From Periplaneta americana (Eukaryota > Arthropoda > Insecta > Blattodea > Blattidae), in NCBI RefSeq assembly GCF_040183065.1, contig NC_091119.1:64218392-64282391 (forward strand): 64,000 nucleotides of DNA, written 5' to 3'. This document shows positions 23,273 to 34,300 of this stretch, piece after piece. The notes under the pieces were generated by a model, which was not told the origin of the DNA, did not search any database, and saw only the letters and a list, made by a program, of their open reading frames with translations. The translations under genes were made by a program, and so were the position numbers. The stretch's first letter is position 1. Each line of letters starts with the position of its first letter.

Positions 23273-23544
23273 CTTGTATAATTAATTGTACCAATGAAAA
23301 TGATTGAATTTGTTCGATTGTTACTGACTTTTGTTTCCTTCAGTGCCTCAAATTTACAGACGAAAAACTTTGAGAATTTTATTTTCATCTGGCACCAATA
23401 TTACATTTCTACCCCTATTCACTCAAAAAATATAATGCTCTGAAACCCTACCATGATTTTTGGGACACAGTGTATATTTCACATTGTTAAATAAAAGGGG
23501 TTTTGTGTTGATGTAGGCTTCCACAACCAGCGTACATGGTCTGT

Positions 23545-23680
23545 GGAGAAACGTCCGGGCTTATACCACGTTGTCTTGGTGCTAGAGCTGACGTTTCGAC
23601 CGCTGTGTTGTGGTCGTCCTCACACACTATTTCCTTATCCACTGCTTTGAGGATGACCACAACACAGCGGTTGGAACATA
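23545..23680. ncRNA. Inverted pair of degenerate hammerhead-like motifs
   Basis: On the minus strand 23622-23581 reads TGAGGAC, stem II GACC...GGTC, GAAACGTC and AGCTCTAGC, close to the minimal hammerhead with palindromic ACGT stem III described in Penelope-like elements. The first core base is G instead of C and stem I is not formed. On the plus strand 23643-23676 repeats the same core (TTGAGGATGACCACAACACA, then GCGGTTGGAAC) with a damaged GAAA box. No coding part of a Penelope-like element is nearby, so these are probably terminal-repeat remnants. Confidence 0.5.
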
Positions 23681-24640
23681 ATGCCTTTTTCTCCTCACAT
23701 CCACTTTTCACGTAAAATAAAATTTCAGCCCAGATCATTTGAGCATCTGAACAAAGATGGCTGTCATATTTGCTTGAAATACTTCTATTTCCTCTGTCAG
23801 CATTCCACTGCTAGAGTACAGAAGGTATATCTGTGTGGGCAGATATCACTGTAATATTGATGCATTAGTAACAAATAGGAAGTGTTGTAATTTTTTTTAA
23901 TGATAGCAGCTTTATGTATGCATTAAATAGTAAAATGAACGACAGTAAATGTGTGATATTATTACATAAGTACAATATATTCTACACCAGTACTTCAAAA
24001 CTCAATCTAATATCACGAAGTTCAACATGTGTTCGTCTGCTGTCGAAGATACAAGATACACAGCTTCTGTTTGTGAAATGGGGTTTACATGATATAAAAA
24101 AAATTGCAAGAGAAGCCAATAACTTCTCTTAATGGTATTGAGTCTCTTGTTTTCGTTCACTTCGAGAACACCACAATTGGTGAAAAGAAACAACAGATTT
24201 TGACGACTTTTGATTTGTTTTACTCTATGAGGAGTTGATAGCATCATAAATACTGTACATATATGCTATCTCACTCATTTGCAAGTGAGATAATATGTTC
24301 ACCTGCAAAGATATACCTCCTTAGTTGCAGCAAGGGAGTACCAAGAACCCGTCCTTTATGGTTTTGTATTTGGTGCTTTGGGACCCTTGTTTTAAACTCT
24401 CCATACTTCCAATACTGCATCCATCTGGAATTCAATACCTACTATGGATGCAAGGATTCGAGGTTGTAGGTGTGTAACAGTTTCGCTCTGCTGAGTGTAC
24501 ATTTGTTTTTTTCTTTAGCAGGAAGTGTTTAATTCTAGCGCACACTTGAAACCATCCATCCTCAACATATATTAAAAAATCATAGCAATGTCAGGCCGGC
24601 ATTTTTTCTGGAGACTATAAATAAATGTAAGAATATACGT
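23681..24640. other. No gene recognised
   Basis: No frame with family features and no terminal-repeat structure was found. Confidence 0.4.
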
Positions 24641-24838
24641 AATAAAATGACTGAAGATGGGCTTCGAAGAAGAATATTGGAATGGGCACCAAGAGAGAAG
24701 AAAGAGGAAGAGGAAGACCAAGAAAGACATAGATGGAAAGAATTGTGAAAAACATGAGTGCATGGGGTCGTCTGCAAGGAGGAGATCGGGAGTACAGAAG
24801 TATTTGGAGAGAAAATTGTTATTATGGAGCATAGGAAG
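24641..24838 (+). pseudogene. C-terminal scrap of a LINE ORF
   Basis: The plus strand reads RRRILEWAPREKKERGRPRK, one stop, then MERIVKNMSAWGRLQGGDRE and YRSIWREN, ending at a stop. The basic GRPRKxW motif followed by a DRexW segment is the usual C-terminus of several animal LINE families. It differs from the family at 55144-55425. Confidence 0.55.
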
Positions 24839-25327
24839 ATGTACTGAGCATCATACACATGTGCATGTGTGTGTGTGCGTGCGTACAGATGTACGTCATA
24901 ATTTCTCCAATATTAAAAATGTAAATAGAGGCAGGTTTAGTTAGCCCTGAGCACTTCATCTCCAGTGGGTCCATTGTGTATACCTCTACGATATTAGAAG
25001 CACGGAATTTATTAAATAGCCCTAAAACCTTGATTAGTTTCGGAGGTTTACTCACAATTCTTTTTGTGATATTTTCTGCCCCAGATTTCTGATGAAAACA
25101 GTTTGTATCCTCTGAGGTAATGAATGACGTTCGTAATTACATGCTTTGTGGTCCGTCTCTTCTTTTAGCATATAAAGCATACTCTTGGAGTTTCAATCAT
25201 ACAATCCCGTCCTGTACATTTGTTTCCTAAGTGTTCAGTGCCCTGCCAAGGTCTACATAGTGATGTAACTTGGAATTTTAAGACAGCGAGCAGAGGAACT
25301 GTACATACTTAAATCATGAATATTACA
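24839..25327. other. Downstream flank of the M1 gene; short (TG)n
   Basis: A short TG-rich run lies near 24858-24885. No recognisable gene. The 3' end of the minus-strand gene probably lies near 25310. Confidence 0.4.
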
Positions 25328-25333
25328 TTTATT
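25328..25333 (-). terminator. Candidate poly(A) signal of the M1-like gene
   Basis: AATAAA on the minus strand, about 195 bases after the stop codon of the last exon. It is the nearest canonical signal seen downstream. Confidence 0.5.
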
Positions 25334-25526
25334 GAAGTGCACACTACATATAGTATGTAAGACAACATTCTTCACTCGTCTGGTCTGTGCTGCTGTAGCA
25401 TATTTACTGGCCATTATTGCACAACATCACTTGGGGTCATGTGACACAGTTAAGTGACGTCACAAAGCAGGCAACTAAAACTAGCCACAATCTGGAGCCA
25501 CTAAAATTGTGAGCAAGGCTTCTCGG

Positions 25527-25697
25527 TCAGTCAGTAATGTTGTCAAAGTGTGGAAGCATAAGATCGAGCCAGTATTCTATGGCAGGCAGGTGGGCTCTGC
25601 CCCACGCAAGTTCCTCATTGATGTCTTTCATTGCCTCCTCCACGACTGACACAGCTGTCCCCAGTTTCCTGCTGAATCGGGCATAGAACTCTGATAC
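25527..25697 (-). CDS. M1-like gene, exon 10 (C-terminus)
   Basis: Residues 881-936 and TGA (25529-25527). Acceptor TATGTTTACAG|G. Encodes [20 protein letters not shown] and ends PHFDNITD. There is no hydrophobic tail or GPI-attachment pattern, so with the signal peptide the protein should be secreted or lumenal. Confidence 0.9.
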   Translation of the reverse strand, partial: VSEFYARFSRKLGTAVSVVEEAMKDINEELAWGRAHLPAIEYWLDLMLPHFDNITD

Positions 25698-28600
25698 CTG
25701 TAAACATAATTCCAAATATGAGAACTATTATTATTTGCTGTAATTCCAAAATTTGTTAAGGGGTCTTTTTAATAATGTTATAGTTTTTTCCGTAAGCTTA
25801 TAATGCGGTGTTGGCATGTCAATGCTGGACTTAGACAAGAAAGTGTGTCAAATTCACAACAGGCGCACATCCATGCCATAGGTGAGATTTGAACACATTC
25901 ATGAAGCATCAAAACTCTGCCAAAGCCATTGCATAAACAAAGATTGGTATATTTCTGAGCACTCATATTCTTTGTTATATAGTTATTCATCCTTTTGACA
26001 GATTCCACTATTTATTGTACTTAACCAACTTGAATTTTCTCAAAAACATAAAACTACAAATACTTTTTCCTACTTCCATCACGAAATGAAAATGAGAACT
26101 TGTACAAAGAATGCAGTTATATTGTCAGACTCCAAAGCCGCTATTCTATCAATAGTCTCTAGACACATACCTTCATTTCAAACAGCTGAAATAACTAAAA
26201 TCCTCTCTCAATTAATAACACTCAATAAAAGAATTGTATTCCAGTGGATACCATCCCATTGTAGAATTCTGGGTAACGAGAATAATTGTTAAGTAAAGAA
26301 CTACCTTTCCTAATTACTTGACAGTTGCTACTAACCAGGTCGAGATCGGCCTGCGTCTTGAAGTTCCTTATTGCAGCAGTCAGTAGATAGTGCCATGTAT
26401 CAGGTCTGTCCTCAAACCTAAAGTGAAACAAAGTCATTATTGGTAGTTAGTGATGTGGGACTCAATTTGTAATGATTAGGATCCAGAAGTTCATGTATTT
26501 GCATACTTTTTCCTGGAGAGTGTAACTATATGCTTACACATTGTCTATACGAATTATCAATTTTTGAGTTTATTATCCATGGTTGCATATAAATGCATAT
26601 TTTCGTCATTTTTATAAATACATGATATCGTCAATACTTTGAGACATACTGGTATACGGCATATTTATAAGATTTACAAGATTTTTTTTTTTCCTTGAAC
26701 ACAAAAGGCAGGGAGCTGCATGAGAGATAGAATGTGTAAATCACTATGTTGAAGAGATAGAATGTATAAATCACTGTGATGAAGTACGAACACTCAAACA
26801 TGACATGCTAGGTTATTGACTTTGCATGTCTCCATAAAGAAAATTTGTGTTAAATGCCTATTTAAGAGTTCAATTATTTAGAGCAATACCACCTATTCCA
26901 TTTCCACCTACATCAGTGTTAATCCGATGGGGAAAGTAGCTTATGCTGGTCATATATTATGCTAAGCAGTTAAAGAGGTGGTTAATTCATTGCTCGAACA
27001 ATGCTGCGTCTATTGAGACAGCTCAAAATACACTGACAGCAATGAGTTGGAAGGAAATCTGGCATTTAGAGTTGTTCATTTTTGCGGTTTATCAAAAGTA
27101 ACACTTCACCGGAAACTGTTGGCACTCCCTTACATTCGTCACTAGCCACTTTTAAGAAACGAAATCTAATGTGAGTTCTGTTTGTGGCAGTATAAGGTAA
27201 GAAGCAAAGAAAAAGTGACGTTATTTTAAAAAATCCTGGATGTCAATAGTTGTCAATATTCGAGACATTCTCGAAGGAAAAACCTTTATCACATCAAAAG
27301 ATTTCTCTGTCTGTGGAACAATTAATATCATTTAAATATGTCCGAGTAACCTTGTGTGACGTGGGAAGAAGTTTTCACGGTACAGAAACATCTTCAAGGA
27401 CAACAGACGCAGTTTCTAAATTGAAAACCTCAGCCATGCTTTAGTCGTAAACTGTAAATCTTTGCTGATTCTAGACAAGGGAACCACCTCTGCTTCAACC
27501 TCAAATAAATAATGTAAGTTCGTCTCATTAGCATTTTGCGCTTTTTAAGGGCATATTTGCATGCATATTTAGTAGTTTTTAGGAAATGACCCTCTATGAT
27601 ACATACCTCTCCTTGAGCTCCTCAAAATTGCTTGACAGGAAGTTGAAGAGCATGGTTTGGCCAGTCCTGCTGCCAACAATTAAGTTTGTGAGCATTTGCC
27701 AGTCTCCATCCAACATGGTGGTGTTCCCCTCTTCCAGGGTTCCGTTCAGAATCCTGGAGACATTATATGACTTAGTAAATTATGTTCACAGATACATACA
27801 CATATGAATATGTATTGTACTAACCTTTGTACCATGTCTTCATAATCAGGGCAACTCTCCATTTGCTTGAGCAGGTACCGGCGCTCAGGGTTTGATCTGT
27901 TGGCCAAGAATTGTATCAGCTGCTGTGCTGGCATCACCCAATCTTCAGTGCTGTTCCACATAATGTCCACACAGAAGATAGGTCTGCAACACAAAATATG
28001 TCTTCGGATAAATTCATAGGTCAGCTGAATTGCCAATTTAATACAATTTCAGTAAAACCTGAATAATTTCGAGGGAAAAATTGTTCCGGGGCCGGGTATC
28101 GAACCCGGGACCTTTGGTTAAACGTACCAACGCTCTCCTACTGAGCTACCCGGGAACTCTACCCGACACCGATCCAATGTTTCCCTCTATATCCACAGAC
28201 CTCAAAGTGGGCTGACAACCGTCAAGCAACCAACATTTGAGTGCACACTAACTCTGTGTGACTTTAAATTGTGGTTTTCTGTTACGTACAGTGACGTGTA
28301 TTATGCAAATTAAGCTTTCAGGAATAACTCCCTGTAAAGTTAATTTGAATAATTTCGAGGGAAAAATTGTTCCGGGGCCGGGTATCGAACCCGGGACCTT
28401 TGGTTAAATGTACCAACGCTCTCCCACTGAGCTACCCGGGAACTCTACCCGACACTGATCCAATGTTTCCCTCTATATCCACAGACCTCAAAGTGGGCTG
28501 ACAACCGTCAAGCAACCAACATTTGAGTGTACACTAACTCTGTGTGACTTTAAATTGTGGTTTTCTGTTACGTACAGTGACGTGTATTATGCAAATTAAG

Positions 28601-31312
28601 CTTTCAGGAATAACTCCCTGTAAAGTTAATTTGAATAATTTCGAGGGAAAAATTGTTCTGGGGCCGGGTATCGAACCCGGGACCTTTGGTTAAACGTACC
28701 AACGCTCTCCCATTGAGCTATCCGGGAACTCTACCCGACACCGATCCAGTAAAACCTGTGCTTTTTTTGGTATTTGTTTCATGAAAATTACAAATCATGT
28801 CAGTTCAATCAGACAGTTATTTATAATCAGTGATAGTTCACTCCTGTTTTTATTATTGCTGGTTCAATCAACTCGTTTTCATTTTTGCCAATTCAGTCCA
28901 GTTCAGATTAACTTGTAATTAAATGATCTTTGCTTCAGGTTCATCTAATAGTTGAAATTAGTATCAGTTCAGTTAAAACAGTAGGAGAAGTAATTAATTC
29001 ATTATTAATTATGAATATGATCGTTTACACAGAGGTGTTTGTACAGAGTTTGAAATTCATTATACAAGACAGTATATTTTGGCCAGTCATCTGAAAATAG
29101 TTTAAAACAAAATCTTTTTGTTACACAGAATGGTGCAAGAATCACTATCTGTATGCAGGGTGGAATGAAACCTATTATATTAATTCACAGAGGTCAATGT
29201 GAACAAGTTTTGTCAAATAAGTTTTTTTGATACGTCCAATAGTTTTGAGAATACAAAATGTAACATGTTGCAATACTTCTTCAAAGATAATAACTTAAAT
29301 GGAGATTGAGTTACAGAATGTATATTCGTAATAATGTTATTTTGAGTTATATCAAATGTAAAAGAATCTTTAATGGAAATAGATCTGTTTTGTAAGAATG
29401 TACATTCTTCACTATTTTGTAATTACGTAAAAAGCATAGAAATCAACAGATACTGTGAATGTTGAATAAGTTTCATGGTATTAAATTTGGAGTTGAAGAA
29501 GTTATAGCATAATAAAGAATGTTAAAACAAAAGAATACTTTACATTTTGATCTACAGTAATTTGATGGAAACATATCTGATGAGACGTTTTTGTTTACAT
29601 TCTCCTCTCGCAAGTCTTTTGGAATGGATGATTGTAGTTACACTCACCCCCACTGCAGAGCAATGACCTCAAGGAGCGCAGCCACTCTTTGCAGCATTGC
29701 AACATGTTACATTTCGTATTCTCAAAACTATTGGACATATTAAAAAACTTATTTAACAAAACTTGTTTGCATTGACTTGATCTATTACCTCTGTGAATTA
29801 ATGTAATAGGTTCCCTTCCACTCTGTATATTATGATGAAATTTTTACGCATGTGTTGTCTTGTTAACATTTTTCCTCAAATGTTGTCTTTTTAACTGGAA
29901 ATAGGATTCATTCATTCATAGTTTTCTATCCAAGGTCAGATCTTTCACTGCAAACTCAGTATTCTCCAATCTTTCTATTTTTTGCCTTCCTCTTAGTCTC
30001 CGCATAAGAACCATGGAAATAGGATTAATTATGCAATATTTTTGTGTTACTAGGTTGGTAAAATGAATTGCACAAGTGTGTGTCGACACAACATTGCTCT
30101 TGCTCTGTTGTGTGTTCTGTAGCAGCTGCTAGATAGAGACTCTGGGTGTCACTGTTCCTGTCCAAATAATTTTAACACTTTTTTTCCTTTCATTTGCCTG
30201 TTGAGTTTCATTCCATTGCTTTGAGTTATAGTAAACAGAACATTCACTTTGGGTCTGGGCCAAGACGAGCAGACTGAATCACAGTTGGTTGATGTCACGC
30301 ATCAGCTCCATGTTGTAAACAATTAATGTAGAATGTGAGCTGGACATCCAATACCTATTATGTTTTCATTTAAATCTCTTTTCAGAGCAAAATACACATT
30401 TTTTCCTCCTCTGCATGCATAATATTAGCATTATCTTCAGCAAATACATTGTATATGAAAGTAATTTCACGCTTTTTGAGTGTATCTGAAATATAGAAGG
30501 CAATATGATATATTGAATGTTTTTTTAAGTAGGTTATTTTAAGACGCTGTATCAATATCTCAGGTTATGTAGCATCTGAATGAGATGAAAGTGATAATGC
30601 CGGTAAAATGGGTTTGGGGTCCAACACCGATAGTTACCAGCATTTGCTCATATTGGGTTGAGGGAAAATCCCTGTAAAAACTTAATCAGGTAACTTGTCC
30701 CAACTGGGATTCGAACCCAGGCCACCTGGTTTCGCTGCCAGACGCACTTACCATTACTCCACGGGTGTGGACTATATTGAATGTTAGTATTACTTATCTC
30801 CACCCATGAAAGTAGCACTCTAATCACATGGAGTCATGTGTTTACCAATTTACAATACAGGAAAATAATAATGCTTAGTAATGTCTGCCAGACATAAATA
30901 AAACTACTCAAAAACAGTATATATCTAATGAAAACCAGATGGTAAATAACACAAGCTGCCGCTGGATGTCTGCCTGTAACAGTGGCATGATATTACTATC
31001 CCATTTGAGAAATGTTACCGTGGAAAGGGGGGACAGATTTTTACCTTGGAAATATTCTATAAAAGTGGTGCTAATGTTGTGATTAAGGAATGGACCAATC
31101 ATTTCGATTATAATCTGAAACACATAAACAATAAAATTCAGTTGTATGACAAGTATATCGTGGTTTTTCGTTACAGCATCCTTAATTATCTGTTGATTTA
31201 TTCGTAAGGAGCTCTCTTTCTGGTATAATCTCTAAGATTTATGATCTACAAAATTATTATTAGGTAGATTCTCTAGATTTGGTTTTGCTTGTCAGTGTAA
31301 TTCCACTATTAC

Positions 31313-31372
<60 letters not shown>

Positions 31373-34300
31373 TTTGTGAAGATCTTTTTTTTTTTTTACT
31401 TGGCACCTCAGTATGTGCAGTCACTTGTGCTTCTTTGGTATGCTAGTCAAAAGTAAAGGAAAGAACAGCTAATCCATCCCACACTTTTTCATACAGAAAC
31501 TCTAGTTATGTATTTCTGCACCTAAAATATTCTGAATTCTAAGATAACCATCTCATCAGACAAGCAAGCAGTATTGAAACTTATTATTTCTTGTACTTTT
31601 GAGCCTAAGCTTGTCTGGGAATGTTATGACTTCCACTCTCTACTGGCAAAACACATCAAGGTCACATTAAAGCCCAGTTCTCACAGTGCGTGTTTCCTTG
31701 CTGGCCAGCAAGCTTGGTGCTGTGATAGCTATGCTGCTGGCGTCCATGTTTGTTTCGGTGATGGTTTCTATTCACACACATTGAACTGAAACTCGTTTGC
31801 TGTTCGTCTACCGCTTCATCTGTTGCCAACACTAATGATTAATAAAAAAACTAAACTATAAGTGGAAAACAACTGAAGTCCTAAATTAACAATAGTAAAT
31901 GTTGTAATAAAGTTATTAAATCAGAAGTTTAAAACAGCTGAAGTCTTGTATTTAGTACTATATTCTTAGAAACCAAGAAATACATAAAAAAAGAACAGAT
32001 TTAGTTGGAAAACAATTAACTTGGTACATAGCACTATTATAGTATAGAAGTAAACGCAAAAAAAAAAAAAAAAATAAGAAACCTGATCTTGAAATCCAGC
32101 ATGGCAGTTAGCAAATCAGCCAGCAGTGGGTAGAATTTCTGCCAAGCAGGCATACTGAACTGCCATCAGTGCTCCCTGCATGTAGTCCATCAAAGAAACA
32201 CACCGTGGAGACCAGACTTTAATGTAATTGCCTGATCGTAAGTGAAAAGGGAGTAGTGAGTATGCTGATAATATCACGGAAGATAGAACTCAGTCCTGAT
32301 TTGTAGGATTAGAACCATTTTGTAGCTATTTAAAAAATTACTTACAATTGAAATATGAATCTCGGAGCAAAATAAAACAATTCTCCTACTATGAAACATT
32401 CCCAGTCACAGACAACAGAAGAGCTTTCAAGTTAGTTGCAATAGAAGACAAAACAATTTTCAGCTGTCAGCAGACCAGAATTAAGGCTGATCAGTCCCTG
32501 GTCCTACTCAATGAACACTGGTCACTTACATGACATATACAAAATAATAGTATAACTACCGGTAATATTGGTTTATGTTGTCTCTACTGCAGTAGAGACA
32601 TCTAAGCACATTCTCTGTAATTTCGAGGCCATTGTCCGACTAAATATGCAGCATTTTGAAAAGGCATTCTTGTATGTATTCTTCAGAAAAATTATTTACT
32701 TTTGTATAAATCTAAATAATCTGTTATAAAATATTTAAATTCGGCTATGATGAATACGGTAAGAAAGATTTTCTGTCGTCATAGTGCTGAGAGGTGTAAT
32801 TCGAATAATAATAATAATAATAATGATGATGATGTGAGATTTTGATTCTCGAGTACATCACCTTAACTATTTACTTACAAATGGCTTTTAAGAAACCTGC
32901 AGATTCATTGCTGCTCTCACATAAGCCCACCATCGGTCCCTATCCTGTGCAAGATTAATCCAGTCTCTGTCATCGTATCCCACCTCCCTCAAATCCATTT
33001 TAATATTATCCTCCCATCTACATCTCGGCCTCCCCAAAGGTCTTTTTCCCTCTGACCTCCAAACTAACACACTGGATTTCTGGATTCGCCCATACATGCT
33101 ACATGCCCTGCCCATCTCAAACATCTGGATTTAATGTTCCTCATTATGTGTTGTGTAACTTTCTCCATTCTCCTGTAACTTCATCCCTCTTAGCCCCAAA
33201 TATTTTCCAAAACCTTATTCTCAAACACCCTTAATCTCTGTTCCTTTCTCAAAATGAGAGTCCAAGTTTCACAACCATACAGAACAGCCGGTAATATAAC
33301 TGTTTTATAAATTCTAACTTTCAGATTTTTTGACAGCAGACTAGATGACAAAAGCTTCTCAACCGAATAATAACAGGCACTTCCCATATTTATTCTGCAT
33401 TTAATTTTCTCCCGAGTGTTATTCATATTTATTACTGTTGCTCCAAGATATTTGAATTTTTCCACCTCTTCGAGGGATAAATCTCCAATTTTTATATTTC
33501 CATTTCGTACAATATTCTGGTCACGAGACATGATCATATACTTTGTCTCTTTAGAGTTCACTTCCAAACCTATTGCTTTACTTGCTTCGAGTAAAATTTC
33601 CGTGTTTTCCCTAATCGTTCGTGGATTTTCTCCTAACATATTTACATCATCTGCATAGACAAGAAGCTAATGTAACCTGTTTAATTTCACACCCTTTCTG
33701 TTATCCTGAACTTTCCTAATGGCATATATTCTAGAGCGAATTTAAAAAGTAAAGATGATAGTACCAATAAATATTTATTGTATTTCAATGTCCTAAATTT
33801 TAATGTTTAATTCTGAAAAGTATGCAAGTTTGGAAATTTATATAACGGAAAACTGTCTTGATTTTCAACACAAAATCGCATGCTGGAATGCATTTTTATT
33901 TCCTCAATCCATATAAGTACACCAGCCAGAGAAATGCAGCATGTCTGTCATGCTGTACAATTCTGATTTCTGTGACTTACTCTGTGTCATTGCCTTCTGG
34001 TTGCAGTGTTGGCATGACAGAGCTCAGTGCCTCACGGGCTGCCTCTATGCATGGCTCATAACCCGTCCCACAGATCTCACACTTGGCATTGAACCAGAAT
34101 TCTGCTCTGAGTGGGTTCTCGTCTGGTGTAGGCTCTCCCAGGGACTCGTACATGGGGGTCATCAGACGTCGCAGATATTCCTGAAAGGGTACAAAACTCA
34201 ATTAACAAGTATCCAGATGTCAAGATGGATTGAAATTGATAAAAATGAAAATAAGGACTCCATAAAAGCTATTGGAATTTAAAAAATCTTTATGTAGGCT

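Larger units (their letters stand above)
22488..23474. mobile_element. TA-flanked element with ~290-bp inverted arms
   Basis: The left end TACACTGTGTGCCAAAAG and the right end CTTTTTGGGACACAGTGTA type sequence are inverted copies flanked by TA. The arms continue as inverted copies through 'GTTTCAGAG', 'GGTGCCAGATGAAAATAAAA', 'TTTTTCGTCTGTAAATTTGA' and on into the first codons of the transposase. The 5' portion of the element is therefore present twice, head-in on both sides. A SINE fragment interrupts the left arm. Confidence 0.8.

Noticed and set aside
24858-24885. Possible Z-DNA regulatory tract
   Set aside because: Short TG run without other support; listed only as simple sequence.
28080-28735. 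Three functional tRNA genes
   Set aside because: C at position 33, a mismatch in the acceptor stem, differing anticodon loops and embedding in a 292-bp repeat point to tRNA-derived repeat units. Not excluded without a tRNA scan.
30908-31123. Possible extra exon of the M1-like gene
   Set aside because: An AG precedes it, but exons 6 and 7 already join in phase and align continuously with the family. This frame adds no family sequence.
32888-33639. A craniofacial-development-like or other host gene
   Set aside because: The GRPRxRWEDN and [10 protein letters not shown] motifs recur in several broken copies in this window with a TAAG-type tail, so it is a LINE.
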